A stretch of 64,000 nt of DNA from JAFAYN01 sp963733105 (GCA_963733105.1 CAVTCB010000018.1:1-64000), one strand, 5' to 3'; positions 6,837 to 14,511 are shown, counted from the stretch's first letter. Program-made: numbers and translations. Notes: generated from the letters alone by a model not told the origin.

Positions 6837-8201
6837 CAGGTTGCTGAAGAATCGCGACTGTTCGGCCGATTGTGGATAAGTGCAGCCCTGGTGGGCCCTG
6901 AACGGCTGATTCGACGCACTTTCCTTCGGCTTTGTGCCCAGAGCAGGCCGTTTTCGGCCCACTTGGGCACACTTCGCCTCAGGCAGGTGCTCCGCAACTC
7001 GGGGCCAGGCGCGCCAGGCGCAGCAGGTTGTACGCGGCGCCGACGACCAGCGCCTGCTGGCCGATCTTCCAGCGCCCCACGTGCCGGGCGCGCCGGAGCC
7101 CTCCGATGGTCTTGGCCCAGCCGAAGATCTCCTCCACGCGCTTGCGGATCCGCTGCGAGACGCGGTACGTCTCGCTCTGCTGCCGTTCCCGTGCGCGCCG
7201 CCGGGCCTCGGCGGCCTCATCGGTGCCCACGATCTCGCCCCTGCGCGTGGGCACGTGCGGCACCACCTGCTCCTCGTGCTCCAGCGTGTGCAGGAACGGC
7301 CCCGCATCATAGCCGGCATCCGCCCCCAGGGTACGCACCCGGACCTGCTGCCGTTCTCGTGTGCGTCGCACCATCCGCAACGCCTCCTCCCGCTCCGCAT
7401 GGCCGTCCGCCGCAGCCACCGAGATGTCGATCAGCAGCCCCTTGCGGTTCTCCATCAGCGCGTGCGCCGAGTGGCACAGCCGGCTCGCCTGGCCGGCCGC
7501 CTTGCGGTACAGCCGTGCCTGCGGGTCGGTGATCGACTGGTGCGTGGCGTTGGTGCGCTTCTCCCCCCGGAAGTTGACCGTCGGGTTGCCCGGATCGCCG
7601 TCGTCCGAGCCGTCACTGACCTTCTGGTCTGTGCCGTCCTTGCGCCGGAAGCTCTTCATCGAGCCGTAGCTCTCGATCAGCGTCCCGTCGACCGTGAAGT
7701 GATCCCCACTGGCCACCTTCTCCAGGTAGGCACCCTCGACCACCCGGTCGAAGAAGCTGCGGATCAGCCCGTGCTTCTCGAAGCGCTCCCGGTTGGTCGT
7801 GAAGCTCGTCGCATCCCACACCGGCGCATCCAGCGACAGGTCTAGGAACCACCGATAGAGCAGGTTCACCCGGATCTCCTCCACCAGGCGCCGCTCCGAA
7901 CGCACGCTGTAGAGCGCTTGCAGCAGCAGCGCCTTCAGCAGCATCTCCGGCGGGATGCTCGGCCGCCCCAGCTTCGAGTACGCCCGGCGGAACTCGCCGT
8001 CCATCGCGCTCAGCACCTCGTCCGCACGGCGCTTGACCGCCCGCAGCGGATGATCCGGCTCGATCAGGCTTTCGATGTCAATCGCGTACCAGAGCGGCTG
8101 CTGGGGGCTGACCTGTCCGCGCATCTGCTTGCCTCCGGGTGTGGGTTCCCCACAATCTACTCTCCCCACCCCCGTTCCGATGCCCCTTTTTCAGCGACCT
8201 G
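6837..8201 (-). mobile_element. IS5-family insertion sequence, apparently intact
   Basis: The element is 1365 bp with imperfect terminal inverted repeats (CAGGTTGCTGAAGAA at the left, CAGGTCGCTGAAAAA read inward from the right). TTAG is duplicated directly at both ends (6833-6836 and 8202-8205), which fits the 4 bp YTAR targets of the IS5 group. It contains a single full-length transposase gene. It lies inside a cassette, in the same orientation as the cassette genes, and no second copy is in the window. Confidence 0.9.
6979..8124 (-). CDS. IS5-family transposase (DDE)
   Basis: The protein has 381 residues from the ATG at 8124. An N-terminal DUF772-type domain (PEMLLKALLLQALYSVRSER; VWDATSFTTNRERFEKHG) precedes a DDE catalytic core. 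Candidate catalytic residues are D in FTVDGTLIESY, D in TLGADAGYDA, and E in RKRVEEIFGWAKTIGGLR, the conserved C-terminal signature of IS5/IS4-type enzymes. The frame is open and full length, so the element may be active. Confidence 0.95.
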   Translation of the reverse strand: MRGQVSPQQPLWYAIDIESLIEPDHPLRAVKRRADEVLSAMDGEFRRAYSKLGRPSIPPEMLLKALLLQALYSVRSERRLVEEIRVNLLYRWFLDLSLDAPVWDATSFTTNRERFEKHGLIRSFFDRVVEGAYLEKVASGDHFTVDGTLIESYGSMKSFRRKDGTDQKVSDGSDDGDPGNPTVNFRGEKRTNATHQSITDPQARLYRKAAGQASRLCHSAHALMENRKGLLIDISVAAADGHAEREEALRMVRRTRERQQVRVRTLGADAGYDAGPFLHTLEHEEQVVPHVPTRRGEIVGTDEAAEARRRARERQQSETYRVSQRIRKRVEEIFGWAKTIGGLRRARHVGRWKIGQQALVVGAAYNLLRLARLAPSCGAPA

Positions 8202-8326
8202 TTAGGTGTCTACACGGAACAACGCAATCACGAGCGGTGGCGTCGGTTTTGAACGACATCGTGAGCAGGAGTGTTCAACTGCTCGAGTTGGTCAGCGAAC
8301 GAAATTAGCTGGACGCCACGTTCGCG

Positions 8327-8391
8327 TGCCAACGACACAAGGGTCAGGGGTCCGAGGCCGGCGCGCAAGACTTTCGTCCCGCCGAAGCCTG
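8327..8391 (-). repeat. Truncated attC (left half only)
   Basis: A TGCCAAC box at 8327-8333 is followed by the left ~60 bp of the common attC type. The right half and GTTAGGC box are missing. The shared leader block (8388-8416) and a complete attC (8417-8518) follow directly. This looks like a deletion scar between two attC sites. Confidence 0.75.
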
Positions 8392-8416
8392 CGGCTGCCG
8401 CGGTGCTTGCCCAGCG

Positions 8417-8518
8417 GCCTAACGACCCAAGGGTCAGTGGTGCGGGGCCATCGCGCAAGACTTTCGTTCCGCTAAAAAACATGCCCGGCCCCGCATCCAC
8501 TGCAGCCGATTGTTAGGC
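8417..8518 (-). repeat. attC site (common type)
   Basis: Core boxes GCCTAAC (8417-8423) and GTTAGGC (8512-8518) flank 102 bp of the common type with a few substitutions (CGACCCAAGGGTC, CTAAAAAAC). It ends the cassette holding the 8742-9368 gene. Confidence 0.92.
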
Positions 8519-8545
8519 CGCGCGTGGACTCAGCGTGCGCAGCCT

Positions 8546-8716
8546 TTAGGATTTCTCATCCGCGCCTTGTTCGAGTTGGCGAATAAGGCGTTCCAACTCC
8601 TTTCCGCGCTCCCGGGCGAGGCGGAGGAGCACCCGCTCCCAACCTGCTGGCGGGGTGCGGTAGCTGTTCGCTTCGGAGCCAGACGCATCTGTCTGATCGT
8701 CTGCGGCTGCAACCCG
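8546..8716 (-). other. Coding-like tract without a normal start codon
   Basis: Downstream of the 8742-9368 gene and before its attC, the minus strand reads open to a TAA at 8546-8548. The translation ends in a charged helical stretch (RLARERGKELERLIRQLEQG) that looks protein-like. No ATG or good GTG/TTG begins the frame; the only GTG would give ~30 residues. It may be the 3' end of a second gene that lost its start or contains a frameshift, or it may be chance. Confidence 0.3.
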
Positions 8717-8741
8717 CCGTCTACTTCAGCCGGAGCCCCGG

Positions 8742-9368
8742 CTATTCTAGAAATGAATGGCCGGCAGCTTCCGCGATCCTTCGCTGGGAAGCGCTGAGTG
8801 CCGCCCAGATAGAACGTACTTGTCGGCGAGACATCTGAGCCAGATCGTCGCGGTACTTCTGTCGCTTCAAACTGATTTTGAAGAAGCTGGGATTGTGATC
8901 GATCTTGTTTTCAGAGAGGCGCCAGAGGACGACTGCCCCGAACTTCGGGGTCAGATACCCATGCTCGCGGTAGTATCGAAGTGCGTTACGAAGGATTGGG
9001 TTCTGCTCAGTATCGGCAACCTCTTCAAGCGCGCTGAGGCAGGACTCGTGGCGCATTTCCTCTACGAGAGCGTTAAGCTTCCGCTTTGCGCGGGTTGGAG
9101 ATAGCCGCTCCCCTTCGTCATATACCCCGACATCGAATCTCAGGATGCAACTAGACCCCACCCAGAGCTTTGCGTTTGTCTGGTCGTTGGTTATAAGGAA
9201 GTGATAGCGAAGGTTCTCTTGCTCACATAGCTGGCACACCTCAGTCGCGGTTCGATAATCCTGCGTCTCGCCTGTGAACTGCCATTCTGCGAACGCTTGC
9301 GGCAACCGCTGCGTTGCTGAGCGGGTGAGTAGGTTGCGGCGGACCGCCTCAGTATATTCATGACTCAT
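8742..9368 (-). CDS. Cassette protein with Cys pair, unknown
   Basis: The protein has 208 residues from the ATG at 9368; ATGs at 9377 and 9407 are alternatives. The central segment has CQLCEQENLRYHFLITN followed by LWVGSSCILRFDVGVYD, giving two close cysteines and one distant cysteine that could hold a metal. The C-terminal ~60 residues are basic and helical (ISLKRQKYRDDLAQMSRRQV), suggesting nucleic-acid contact. This is pattern reading only; I do not recognise a named family. Confidence 0.75.
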   Translation of the reverse strand: MSHEYTEAVRRNLLTRSATQRLPQAFAEWQFTGETQDYRTATEVCQLCEQENLRYHFLITNDQTNAKLWVGSSCILRFDVGVYDEGERLSPTRAKRKLNALVEEMRHESCLSALEEVADTEQNPILRNALRYYREHGYLTPKFGAVVLWRLSENKIDHNPSFFKISLKRQKYRDDLAQMSRRQVRSIWAALSASQRRIAEAAGHSFLE

Positions 9369-9541
9369 CGCATGCTTCACGGCAAGAGAAGCCCAAAATC
9401 TACGCAACAGCTATTAGACTACGCGCGAACCTTCGCCCGTTCAACTCTCACGCTCCTCAGCTGTCGCATCGAGCTCGTTGGCTAGGGCTGTGCGCGGCAG
9501 CCACGGGCATACCCGCGGCTGCCGCGATGTTTGCCCCAGCG

Positions 9542-9642
9542 GCCTAACGACACAAGGGTCAGGGGTGCGGGGCCGGGGCACAAGACTTTCATCCGGCTGA
9601 AAGCATGCAAGGCCCCGCATCCCCTGCAGCCGATTGTTAGGC
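9542..9642 (-). repeat. attC site (common type)
   Basis: Core boxes GCCTAAC (9542-9548) and GTTAGGC (9636-9642) flank 101 bp of the common type. The shared leader block precedes it at 9511-9541. It ends the cassette carrying the 9659-10312 gene. Confidence 0.93.
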
Positions 9643-9658
9643 CGCTACCGCGCGCGAG

Positions 9659-10312
9659 TCAAGAACGCTTACCCCGCGTCTGGCTCTCCAACTGCTCCGC
9701 CAGATCCTTGAAATGCGGTCGCAGCCTTAGACGCTCCGCGTCTCCAACCGTTTGACGAGTTAACGACAGAAGGTATAGTGCCAGTAGAATTGCACACGCC
9801 ACAGAAACCCAACCGACAACTCGCGAAAATACGAACCCAGCAACACCAATTGTAGACGAAAGAAGCACAAACCCGATACCCAATGCTTTTACTTGAAAAT
9901 CCAAGCGTTCAACGATGAACTCTGGCGTCGGAGTATATTTTTCGTAACGATCCTCCACCCACCAGTCTAGTCGCAGATTGCCTTCCAGAGAGGCGAGAGT
10001 CATCAGCGATGACGCACTCTCTAAGAGCCCGATAATGAAGATAGTTGTGGTAAGGGTGAGGAGCGAAATTGCCACTGTCAATGTATTCGACTTTGGAAGG
10101 CTAAAAAGCGTGAAGAGAGAGGCCATCGACAAGCCGGCCATGATGCCCGCGACAGTGAAAAACGTCGTGGCAAGCTCGCGGTTCTCTTTTAGCTCAGCTT
10201 GGAGGTCGCGCTTCCACTTGCTCACGACATCCTCGACTTGCGCTGCTGAGTCGATCCTGGTACCAGTTCCACTCGACAGCGGTAGATCAGAATGCGGTGT
10301 TTGTATGGGCAC
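9659..10312 (-). CDS. Cassette-encoded multi-pass membrane protein
   Basis: The protein has 217 residues with a ~45-residue soluble N-terminus and four hydrophobic segments, in two pairs (about 49-70 and 79-100; about 145-163 and 167-186). A charged loop of ~40 residues separates the pairs and a basic C-terminal tail follows. The stop is 16 bases from the attC core box. No conserved motif is recognised. Confidence 0.78.
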   Translation of the reverse strand: MPIQTPHSDLPLSSGTGTRIDSAAQVEDVVSKWKRDLQAELKENRELATTFFTVAGIMAGLSMASLFTLFSLPKSNTLTVAISLLTLTTTIFIIGLLESASSLMTLASLEGNLRLDWWVEDRYEKYTPTPEFIVERLDFQVKALGIGFVLLSSTIGVAGFVFSRVVGWVSVACAILLALYLLSLTRQTVGDAERLRLRPHFKDLAEQLESQTRGKRS

Positions 10313-10340
10313 TGGCGTTCCTCGCCAACCTGGGTAAGTG

Positions 10341-10440
10341 GCCTAACGACACAAGGGTCAGGGGTGCGGGGCCGCGCGCAAGCCTTTCATCGCGCCGAAA
10401 GCATGCAAGGCCCCGCATCCCCTGCAGCCGATTGTTAGGC
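10341..10440 (-). repeat. attC site (common type)
   Basis: Core boxes GCCTAAC (10341-10347) and GTTAGGC (10434-10440) flank 100 bp of the common type. It ends a short cassette (10441-10713) without a clear gene. Confidence 0.93.
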
Positions 10441-10713
10441 GCCCGAGGGCCTGCCCCCACACTGAACCAGAAAAGCGCGCCGCAGGTGGTGGCACCGCCG
10501 GGCCGCGGAGCTGGTGCGCACCGGCGTGGCGCGCCCAAGCCTGGTTGTTCAGCGGTCCGCGCAAGACAGCCGCGCCGCACGTGCGCTCGCCGCAGCGCGT
10601 CGCGGCCTGGTGCGCGGCGGTGATCAGCGCCCCGGATGTCTCGGCCGGGAAGCTCGCGACACGGAAGCCTGTCGCCGCGCCGAGTGCGCCGCACCGAGGC
10701 CTGTCCCGGCGGC
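10441..10713. other. Cassette without a convincing gene
   Basis: This 273 bp cassette lies between two common-type attC sites. On the minus strand one frame is open across it and reads plausibly, but it has no ATG or GTG start inside the cassette, only a TTG. The GC content is too high for open frames to be informative. It may be a regulatory or non-coding cassette, or a gene with a damaged start. Confidence 0.5.
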
Positions 10714-10814
10714 GCCTAACGCCTCAAGGGTCAGGGGTGCGGGGCCGCCGCGCAAGCTTATCCTCCGGCCGAAAGCATGCGCGGCCCCGCATCCGCTGCA
10801 GCCGATTGTTAGGC
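10714..10814 (-). repeat. attC site (common type)
   Basis: Core boxes GCCTAAC (10714-10720) and GTTAGGC (10808-10814) flank 101 bp of the common type. It ends the LexA-like cassette. Confidence 0.93.
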
Positions 10815-10882
10815 GGCCGCAGGAGCAAGGCCCGCCCTGCAAGCCAGGTGTGGAGCATCAAGCACGTGCCGGACGCACTCGC

Positions 10883-11296
10883 TCAAGGCGACCAGATAAT
10901 TCGAATCGAGCGCGGCACCGCCTGCCCGGTTGGTCCGCGTTCACGGGCAATGTATCCGCGTCGCTCGAGTGTCTTGACCATCTGGTTGACGGAGGGTGCC
11001 GATACCAAAAAATGCCGTGCGATGTCGGTTTCTGCCGGAGGGACGCCGTACCGCGTAGTGAATTTCCGTATGAAATCAAGGTAGTCACGCTGTCGGGCCG
11101 ATGGCTGATCAAAAGCGCGCGCCTGCGTGCCTTCCGTCGCAGGCTCCTGAAACGATGCCACCACGGGTTCAGCGTGCGCCGAGAACGTGAGTGATGAGCC
11201 GTCGGTGAAGCGGATGCTCAAAGCGTCCTCTGCAACCGACTCCACGTGAGAGACTGTAAGACCGGCGACTCGTCGCGAGAGCTTCTTTAGGTGCAC
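10883..11296 (-). CDS. LexA-like winged-helix DNA-binding protein
   Basis: The protein has 137 residues. The C-terminal half has the layout of the LexA DNA-binding domain: SARQRDYLDFIRKFTTRYGV, then an HTH with SAPSVNQMVKTLERRGYIAR and a basic wing. No protease domain with Ser/Lys dyad is present, so it cannot self-cleave like LexA. The N-terminal ~60 residues are a separate beta-rich segment resembling a DUF971-like strand pattern (weak). It probably binds DNA; targets are unknown. It is a single-gene cassette. Confidence 0.78.
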   Translation of the reverse strand: MHLKKLSRRVAGLTVSHVESVAEDALSIRFTDGSSLTFSAHAEPVVASFQEPATEGTQARAFDQPSARQRDYLDFIRKFTTRYGVPPAETDIARHFLVSAPSVNQMVKTLERRGYIARERGPTGQAVPRSIRIIWSP

Positions 11297-11350
11297 GTTG
11301 GGCTCTGGAGATTGTACACGGGTGCGACTTCACTGGTTGATTGACAAGCC

Positions 11351-11452
11351 GCCTAACGACACAAGGGTCAGGGGTGCGGGGCCGCCGCGCAAGGCTTTCC
11401 TTCCGCTCGAAAGCATGCCCGGCCCCGCATCCCCTGCAGCCGATTGTTAGGC
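11351..11452 (-). repeat. attC site (common type)
   Basis: Core boxes GCCTAAC (11351-11357) and GTTAGGC (11446-11452) flank 102 bp of the common type. It ends the cassette carrying the 11491-11982 gene. Confidence 0.93.
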
Positions 11453-11490
11453 CGCGCCGGCGACCGGCGGACCCGGGCGTGTGCGCTGGG

Positions 11491-11982
11491 CTACCGCAGA
11501 GCTTCGCGAGCTAAATCTACAAGACGCTCTTCGATGAATTGCGGGGTAATCTGCTCAAGCGGGAAGGTTCCAATCGAGCCGGCCTGCCCGCCCTTGCCCG
11601 GAGCCATTGTGCTCTGATCAAGCCGGACCTTCTGCTCTCTCGCTTCAGCGATGACGCTGAGCTTGGGATAGTCGTGGTTCCGATGTTGATAGCTTCTCCC
11701 GCCCGGGAATAGATAGAAAGTTATCGCCGCAAACGGCACTCTACTTCCATCTCTCGACTCTGGGTCCATGATCTCGTACGCGCAGCCGTGGCCGGTGAGA
11801 TAGTCTCCGAACGCTGTCATCGAAGGCCGGATGACCGCTTCGCGATGCTGAGCGAAGCGGCCAAGGAAAGCATCCTCGGCTGACGTCCGTTTCTCAGCGG
11901 CGACACGCGCTGCATCTTGCGCGTCCTTACGCTTGCGCAAGATCTCGTCGAGCGCCGACCTGGTCTCTTCGTTCAACGCCAT
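11491..11982 (-). CDS. Cassette-encoded soluble protein, unknown
   Basis: The protein has 163 residues. The first ~55 are Ala/Glu/Lys-rich and likely helical (MALNEETRSALDEILRKRKD). The remainder mixes aromatic and charged residues without transmembrane segments. The ATG at 11982 is chosen because the open frame upstream to 12138 runs into the next attC. No ribosome-binding site stands out. No family recognised. Confidence 0.72.
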   Translation of the reverse strand: MALNEETRSALDEILRKRKDAQDAARVAAEKRTSAEDAFLGRFAQHREAVIRPSMTAFGDYLTGHGCAYEIMDPESRDGSRVPFAAITFYLFPGGRSYQHRNHDYPKLSVIAEAREQKVRLDQSTMAPGKGGQAGSIGTFPLEQITPQFIEERLVDLAREALR

Positions 11983-12059
11983 GCCGGATGTGCTTACGTT
12001 GATCCTGTTGAAGCCGCAAGAGGGATCACCTGCGGCTTGCCGCGATGCCTGCCCCAGCG

Positions 12060-12160
12060 GCCTAACGACACAAGGGTCAAGGGTGCGGGGCCGGCGCGCA
12101 AGACTTTCATCCGCACGAAGACATGCAAGGCCCCGCATCCCCTGCAGCCGATTGTTAGGC
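12060..12160 (-). repeat. attC site (common type), first in the array
   Basis: Core boxes GCCTAAC (12060-12066) and GTTAGGC (12154-12160) flank 101 bp of the common type. It ends the attI-proximal cassette, the one most recently inserted if the usual attI x attC route applies. Confidence 0.93.
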
Positions 12161-12182
12161 AGCCGCGCTCACGGAAGTGGGT

Positions 12183-13139
12183 CTAAGGCCGCGGCTCGAT
12201 CTCGTTCGTGATGACCTGAGTGTCAAAGTGGGTCGGTAGGTGGTTGCGACTGATAAGCAAACGCCGACGTTCGATGGGCTCAGCTAGCACAAACGTCGGG
12301 GAGCGATCCTCGATAAGCCCTTGCTCCGTAAGCTCCATCACTGCCAAACCGACCACGGAGCCGTCCTCCGAAATCTCTCTGTACCGCTCGACCGTTCCGA
12401 GAATCACGCTGTCGTCGGCTTCGATGTCCTCGCGAAGTAAGTCTCGAATCTTGAGGTGAACGCGGCCGAGCGCCGAAATGTAGTCTCGCACAAAGATACG
12501 TACGTCGCGTGCGAGATCTCCAGTAATTTTCTTGCGACTGCCCGGCTCCATTTCCGCCAGAACGGGCCGTTTGACCTTCGGATCTTCAGCAAGCTTGCGC
12601 AGATTCACCTCCGGCTCGATAGCGTAAGTTCTAAACCTCCGGCCGTCCGGGCGCTCGACCCAGGCCGAACGTTGTAATGCGCTGTCGATTGCCGATCCTC
12701 GATGCTGCATGAATCGCCGGAGTTCTACGCACACACGGTAGCCGAGCACGGCGGAATGCTCGTATCGGAAGTACTCCTTGGCTGTTGACACCTTCGGAGA
12801 CCCACTTCCATACCGAGTACTGATAATGTGCGGGGCCTGGTCGCAGTAGCCGTGCGCGGTGGTAAGCATGTTCGCGAAGCGCCGCGCGATGAGTTGAAGG
12901 ACGTCAGCAGGGCCGGCCCATTCGTCTTGCCCGAAGTATGTAGCATATTTCAGCGTAACGGAAAGGAGCTCAAGCTCAAATTCCTCGTAGTTCTCGAGTA
13001 ACAGGTTAAAAAGGTACTCCAAGGCCAGGTATTCGAGTACGTGCCGCTTTGCCGCGACAATGCCATCATACTCGCCTCTGCTGAGATCGATTGATGTCGG
13101 CTTACCAAGCACGTACTTGCTGAGCACAAATCTACTCAC
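12183..13139 (-). CDS. First-cassette protein, unknown function
   Basis: The protein has 318 residues starting at GTG 13139, with an AAAGG ribosome-binding site six bases upstream located between the start and the attI core box. It is soluble, mixed helix and strand, with an N-terminal ~130-residue helical part (HVLEYLALEYLFNLLLENYE) and a C-terminal beta-rich part. No catalytic motif recognised. As the cassette nearest attI it is best placed for expression from an integron promoter. Its length is above the cassette average. Confidence 0.78.
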   Translation of the reverse strand: MSRFVLSKYVLGKPTSIDLSRGEYDGIVAAKRHVLEYLALEYLFNLLLENYEEFELELLSVTLKYATYFGQDEWAGPADVLQLIARRFANMLTTAHGYCDQAPHIISTRYGSGSPKVSTAKEYFRYEHSAVLGYRVCVELRRFMQHRGSAIDSALQRSAWVERPDGRRFRTYAIEPEVNLRKLAEDPKVKRPVLAEMEPGSRKKITGDLARDVRIFVRDYISALGRVHLKIRDLLREDIEADDSVILGTVERYREISEDGSVVGLAVMELTEQGLIEDRSPTFVLAEPIERRRLLISRNHLPTHFDTQVITNEIEPRP

Positions 13140-13478
13140 GCGGAACCTTTCCCAAGGAGCCTAACTTCTGTGTAGACTGAAGATCGTCCACATATCACGC
13201 AGGCTCACCTGCCGTAAGTGTCCGTCTGTGTATGCGATAGGTGCGAGCCTGGATGGGGCATCCTGGATCCCGTTCCACATACCACGCAAGCATACATCAG
13301 GAGAGGGCACGTCCTATCTCCTGATCCTGCGAATGATTGTCCGTCTGGCAGCGAACTCGCATATCAGGATATGCGGAGACGGGTTCCGCATAGCTCCTTG
13401 TGGGACGGAATACGGAACCCCCATCTTGGTTCCTCCTGCCGCAGTATAGGTCCGCTCTCTTTCGGGCACAAGGAACCA
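13140..13478. promoter_or_regulatory. attI and intI/array promoter region
   Basis: A core box GCCTAAC (13159-13165) marks the attI side of the first cassette. Rightwards are two 18 bp direct repeats with 16 matches (13187-13204 and 13274-13291), candidates for IntI-binding repeats. There are also a 9 bp inverted repeat (13296-13304 with 13317-13325), an 18 bp palindrome CGCATATCAGGATATGCG (13358-13375), and an 8 bp inverted repeat (13381-13388 with 13413-13420). TGTCCGTCTG occurs twice (13219, 13338). A TATAGG lies ~35 bases before intI. The array promoter should also be here, but I cannot place it. Confidence 0.7.
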
Positions 13479-14439
13479 ATGTCCTCACCGAAGCTTCTGG
13501 ACCAGGTCAGGCACACCCTGCGGCTCAAACACTTCTCCATCCGCACAGAAGAGGCGTACACACGCTGGATCAGGAGATTCATCGTCTTTCACGGGAAGCG
13601 GCACCCCGCAGAACTCGGGGCAGGGGAGGTCCGGGCGTTCCTCTCCCACCTCGCCACCGAAGGCCAGGTGGCCGCGTCCACGCAGAACCAGGCCTTCAAC
13701 GCGCTCCTGTTCCTTTACCGCAACGTCCTGCAGGTCGAACTGGGACCGATCCAGGACATCGTCCGCGCCCGGAGGCCGGCCAGGCCTCCCCGTGGTCTTC
13801 ACGCAGCGTGAGGCGAGGGCGGCTCTCGCACACCTCGAGGGAACGCACCGGCTGGTTGCAGGCCTGCTGTACGGGTCCGGGCTCCGGCTCCTGGAGGGGC
13901 TCCGCCTGCGCGTGAAGGACCTGGACTTCGAGACTGGCCAGGTGGTGGTGCGCGATGGGAAGGGGCAGAAGGACCGGATCACCATGCTTCCGGCGCGGTT
14001 GAGGGCACCCCTTGAAGACCAGTTGCAGCGCGTGCGTGCGCTGCACGAGCGGGACCTCGCTGAGGGATTCGGGGCCGTGTACGTTCCCGGCGCGCTCGCC
14101 CGCAAGTATCCCGGCGCACCCCGGAGCTGGGGCTGGCAGTACGTGTTCCCCGCGCGCCAGCGCTCCACGGACCCGCGCTCCGGCGAGGTGCGCAGGCACC
14201 ATCTCTCGGAATCCGCCGTGCAGAAGGCCGTCAGGGAGGCTATTCGGAAGGCCGGGATCGCCAAGACCGGCAGCTGCCACACCTTCCGGCACTCCTTCGC
14301 CACCCACCTGCTGGAGACCGGCTACGACATCCGCACCGTGCAGGAGCTTCTGGGGCACAGGGACGTGCGCACCACCATGATCTACACCCACGTGCTCAAC
14401 CGGGGCGGCATGGGCGTGCGCAGCCCGCTCGACGCCTGA
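13479..14439 (+). pseudogene. intI: Integron integrase IntI, frameshifted
   Basis: ATG 13479 follows an AAGGA site. Residues 1-102 form the N-terminal core-binding domain. The frame then shifts by one base near 13785 (CAGGCCTCCCCGTG) and the catalytic domain continues to 14439, giving ~319 residues once repaired. Catalytic residues are visible: Arg in GSGLRLLEGLRLR, Lys in GKGQKDRITMLP, His-x-x-Arg in CHTFRHSFATHLLE, His in LLGHRDVRTT and Tyr in MIYTHV. The insert ALARKYPGAPRSWGWQYVFP is the IntI-specific patch absent from XerC/D, so the assignment is firm. As written the product is truncated; the shift is next to a C run and may be a sequencing error. Confidence 0.93.
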
Positions 14440-14451
14440 CCCGCATGCACA

Positions 14452-14480
14452 GCGGGCCGGGGCATCCTGCCCCGGCCCGC
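14452..14480. terminator. Bidirectional terminator between intI and lpdA
   Basis: A perfect 13 bp stem (GCGGGCCGGGGCA / TGCCCCGGCCCGC) with a three-base loop sits between the convergent ends of intI and lpdA. There is no clear T-run, which is common in GC-rich genomes. Confidence 0.7.
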
Positions 14481-14511
14481 CTGGCCGTCACCCTGCCCGT
14501 ACCGGCGCGGC

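Larger units (their letters stand above)
1..14439. mobile_element. Chromosomal integron: cassette array, attI region and intI
   Basis: An IntI-type recombinase gene at 13479-14439 reads rightwards. To its left is an array of gene cassettes read leftwards. Fourteen attC sites bounded by GCCTAAC-like and GTTAGGC-like core boxes separate the cassettes. This head-to-head layout (intI one way, cassettes the other, attI between) is the standard integron layout. Nearly all cassettes carry one promoterless-looking gene on the minus strand and end just before an attC. Nine attC sites are near identical, which is typical of sedentary chromosomal integrons. The array continues beyond the left edge, because the first attC lacks its first three bases. 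Confidence 0.93.

Noticed and set aside
10287..10694. Minus-strand frame of 135 codons in the gene-less cassette
   Set aside because: It runs straight through an attC site and is strongly Arg-biased, so it is not a credible gene.
835..12160. Regularly spaced ~100 bp repeats considered as a CRISPR array
   Set aside because: The repeats are imperfect palindromes with GCCTAAC/GTTAGGC boxes and are separated by 270 bp to over 1 kb of gene-bearing DNA. They are attC sites.
13479..14439. Recombinase considered as XerC/XerD or phage integrase
   Set aside because: The extra ALARKYP...WGWQYVFP patch is specific to integron integrases, and an attC array adjoins it.
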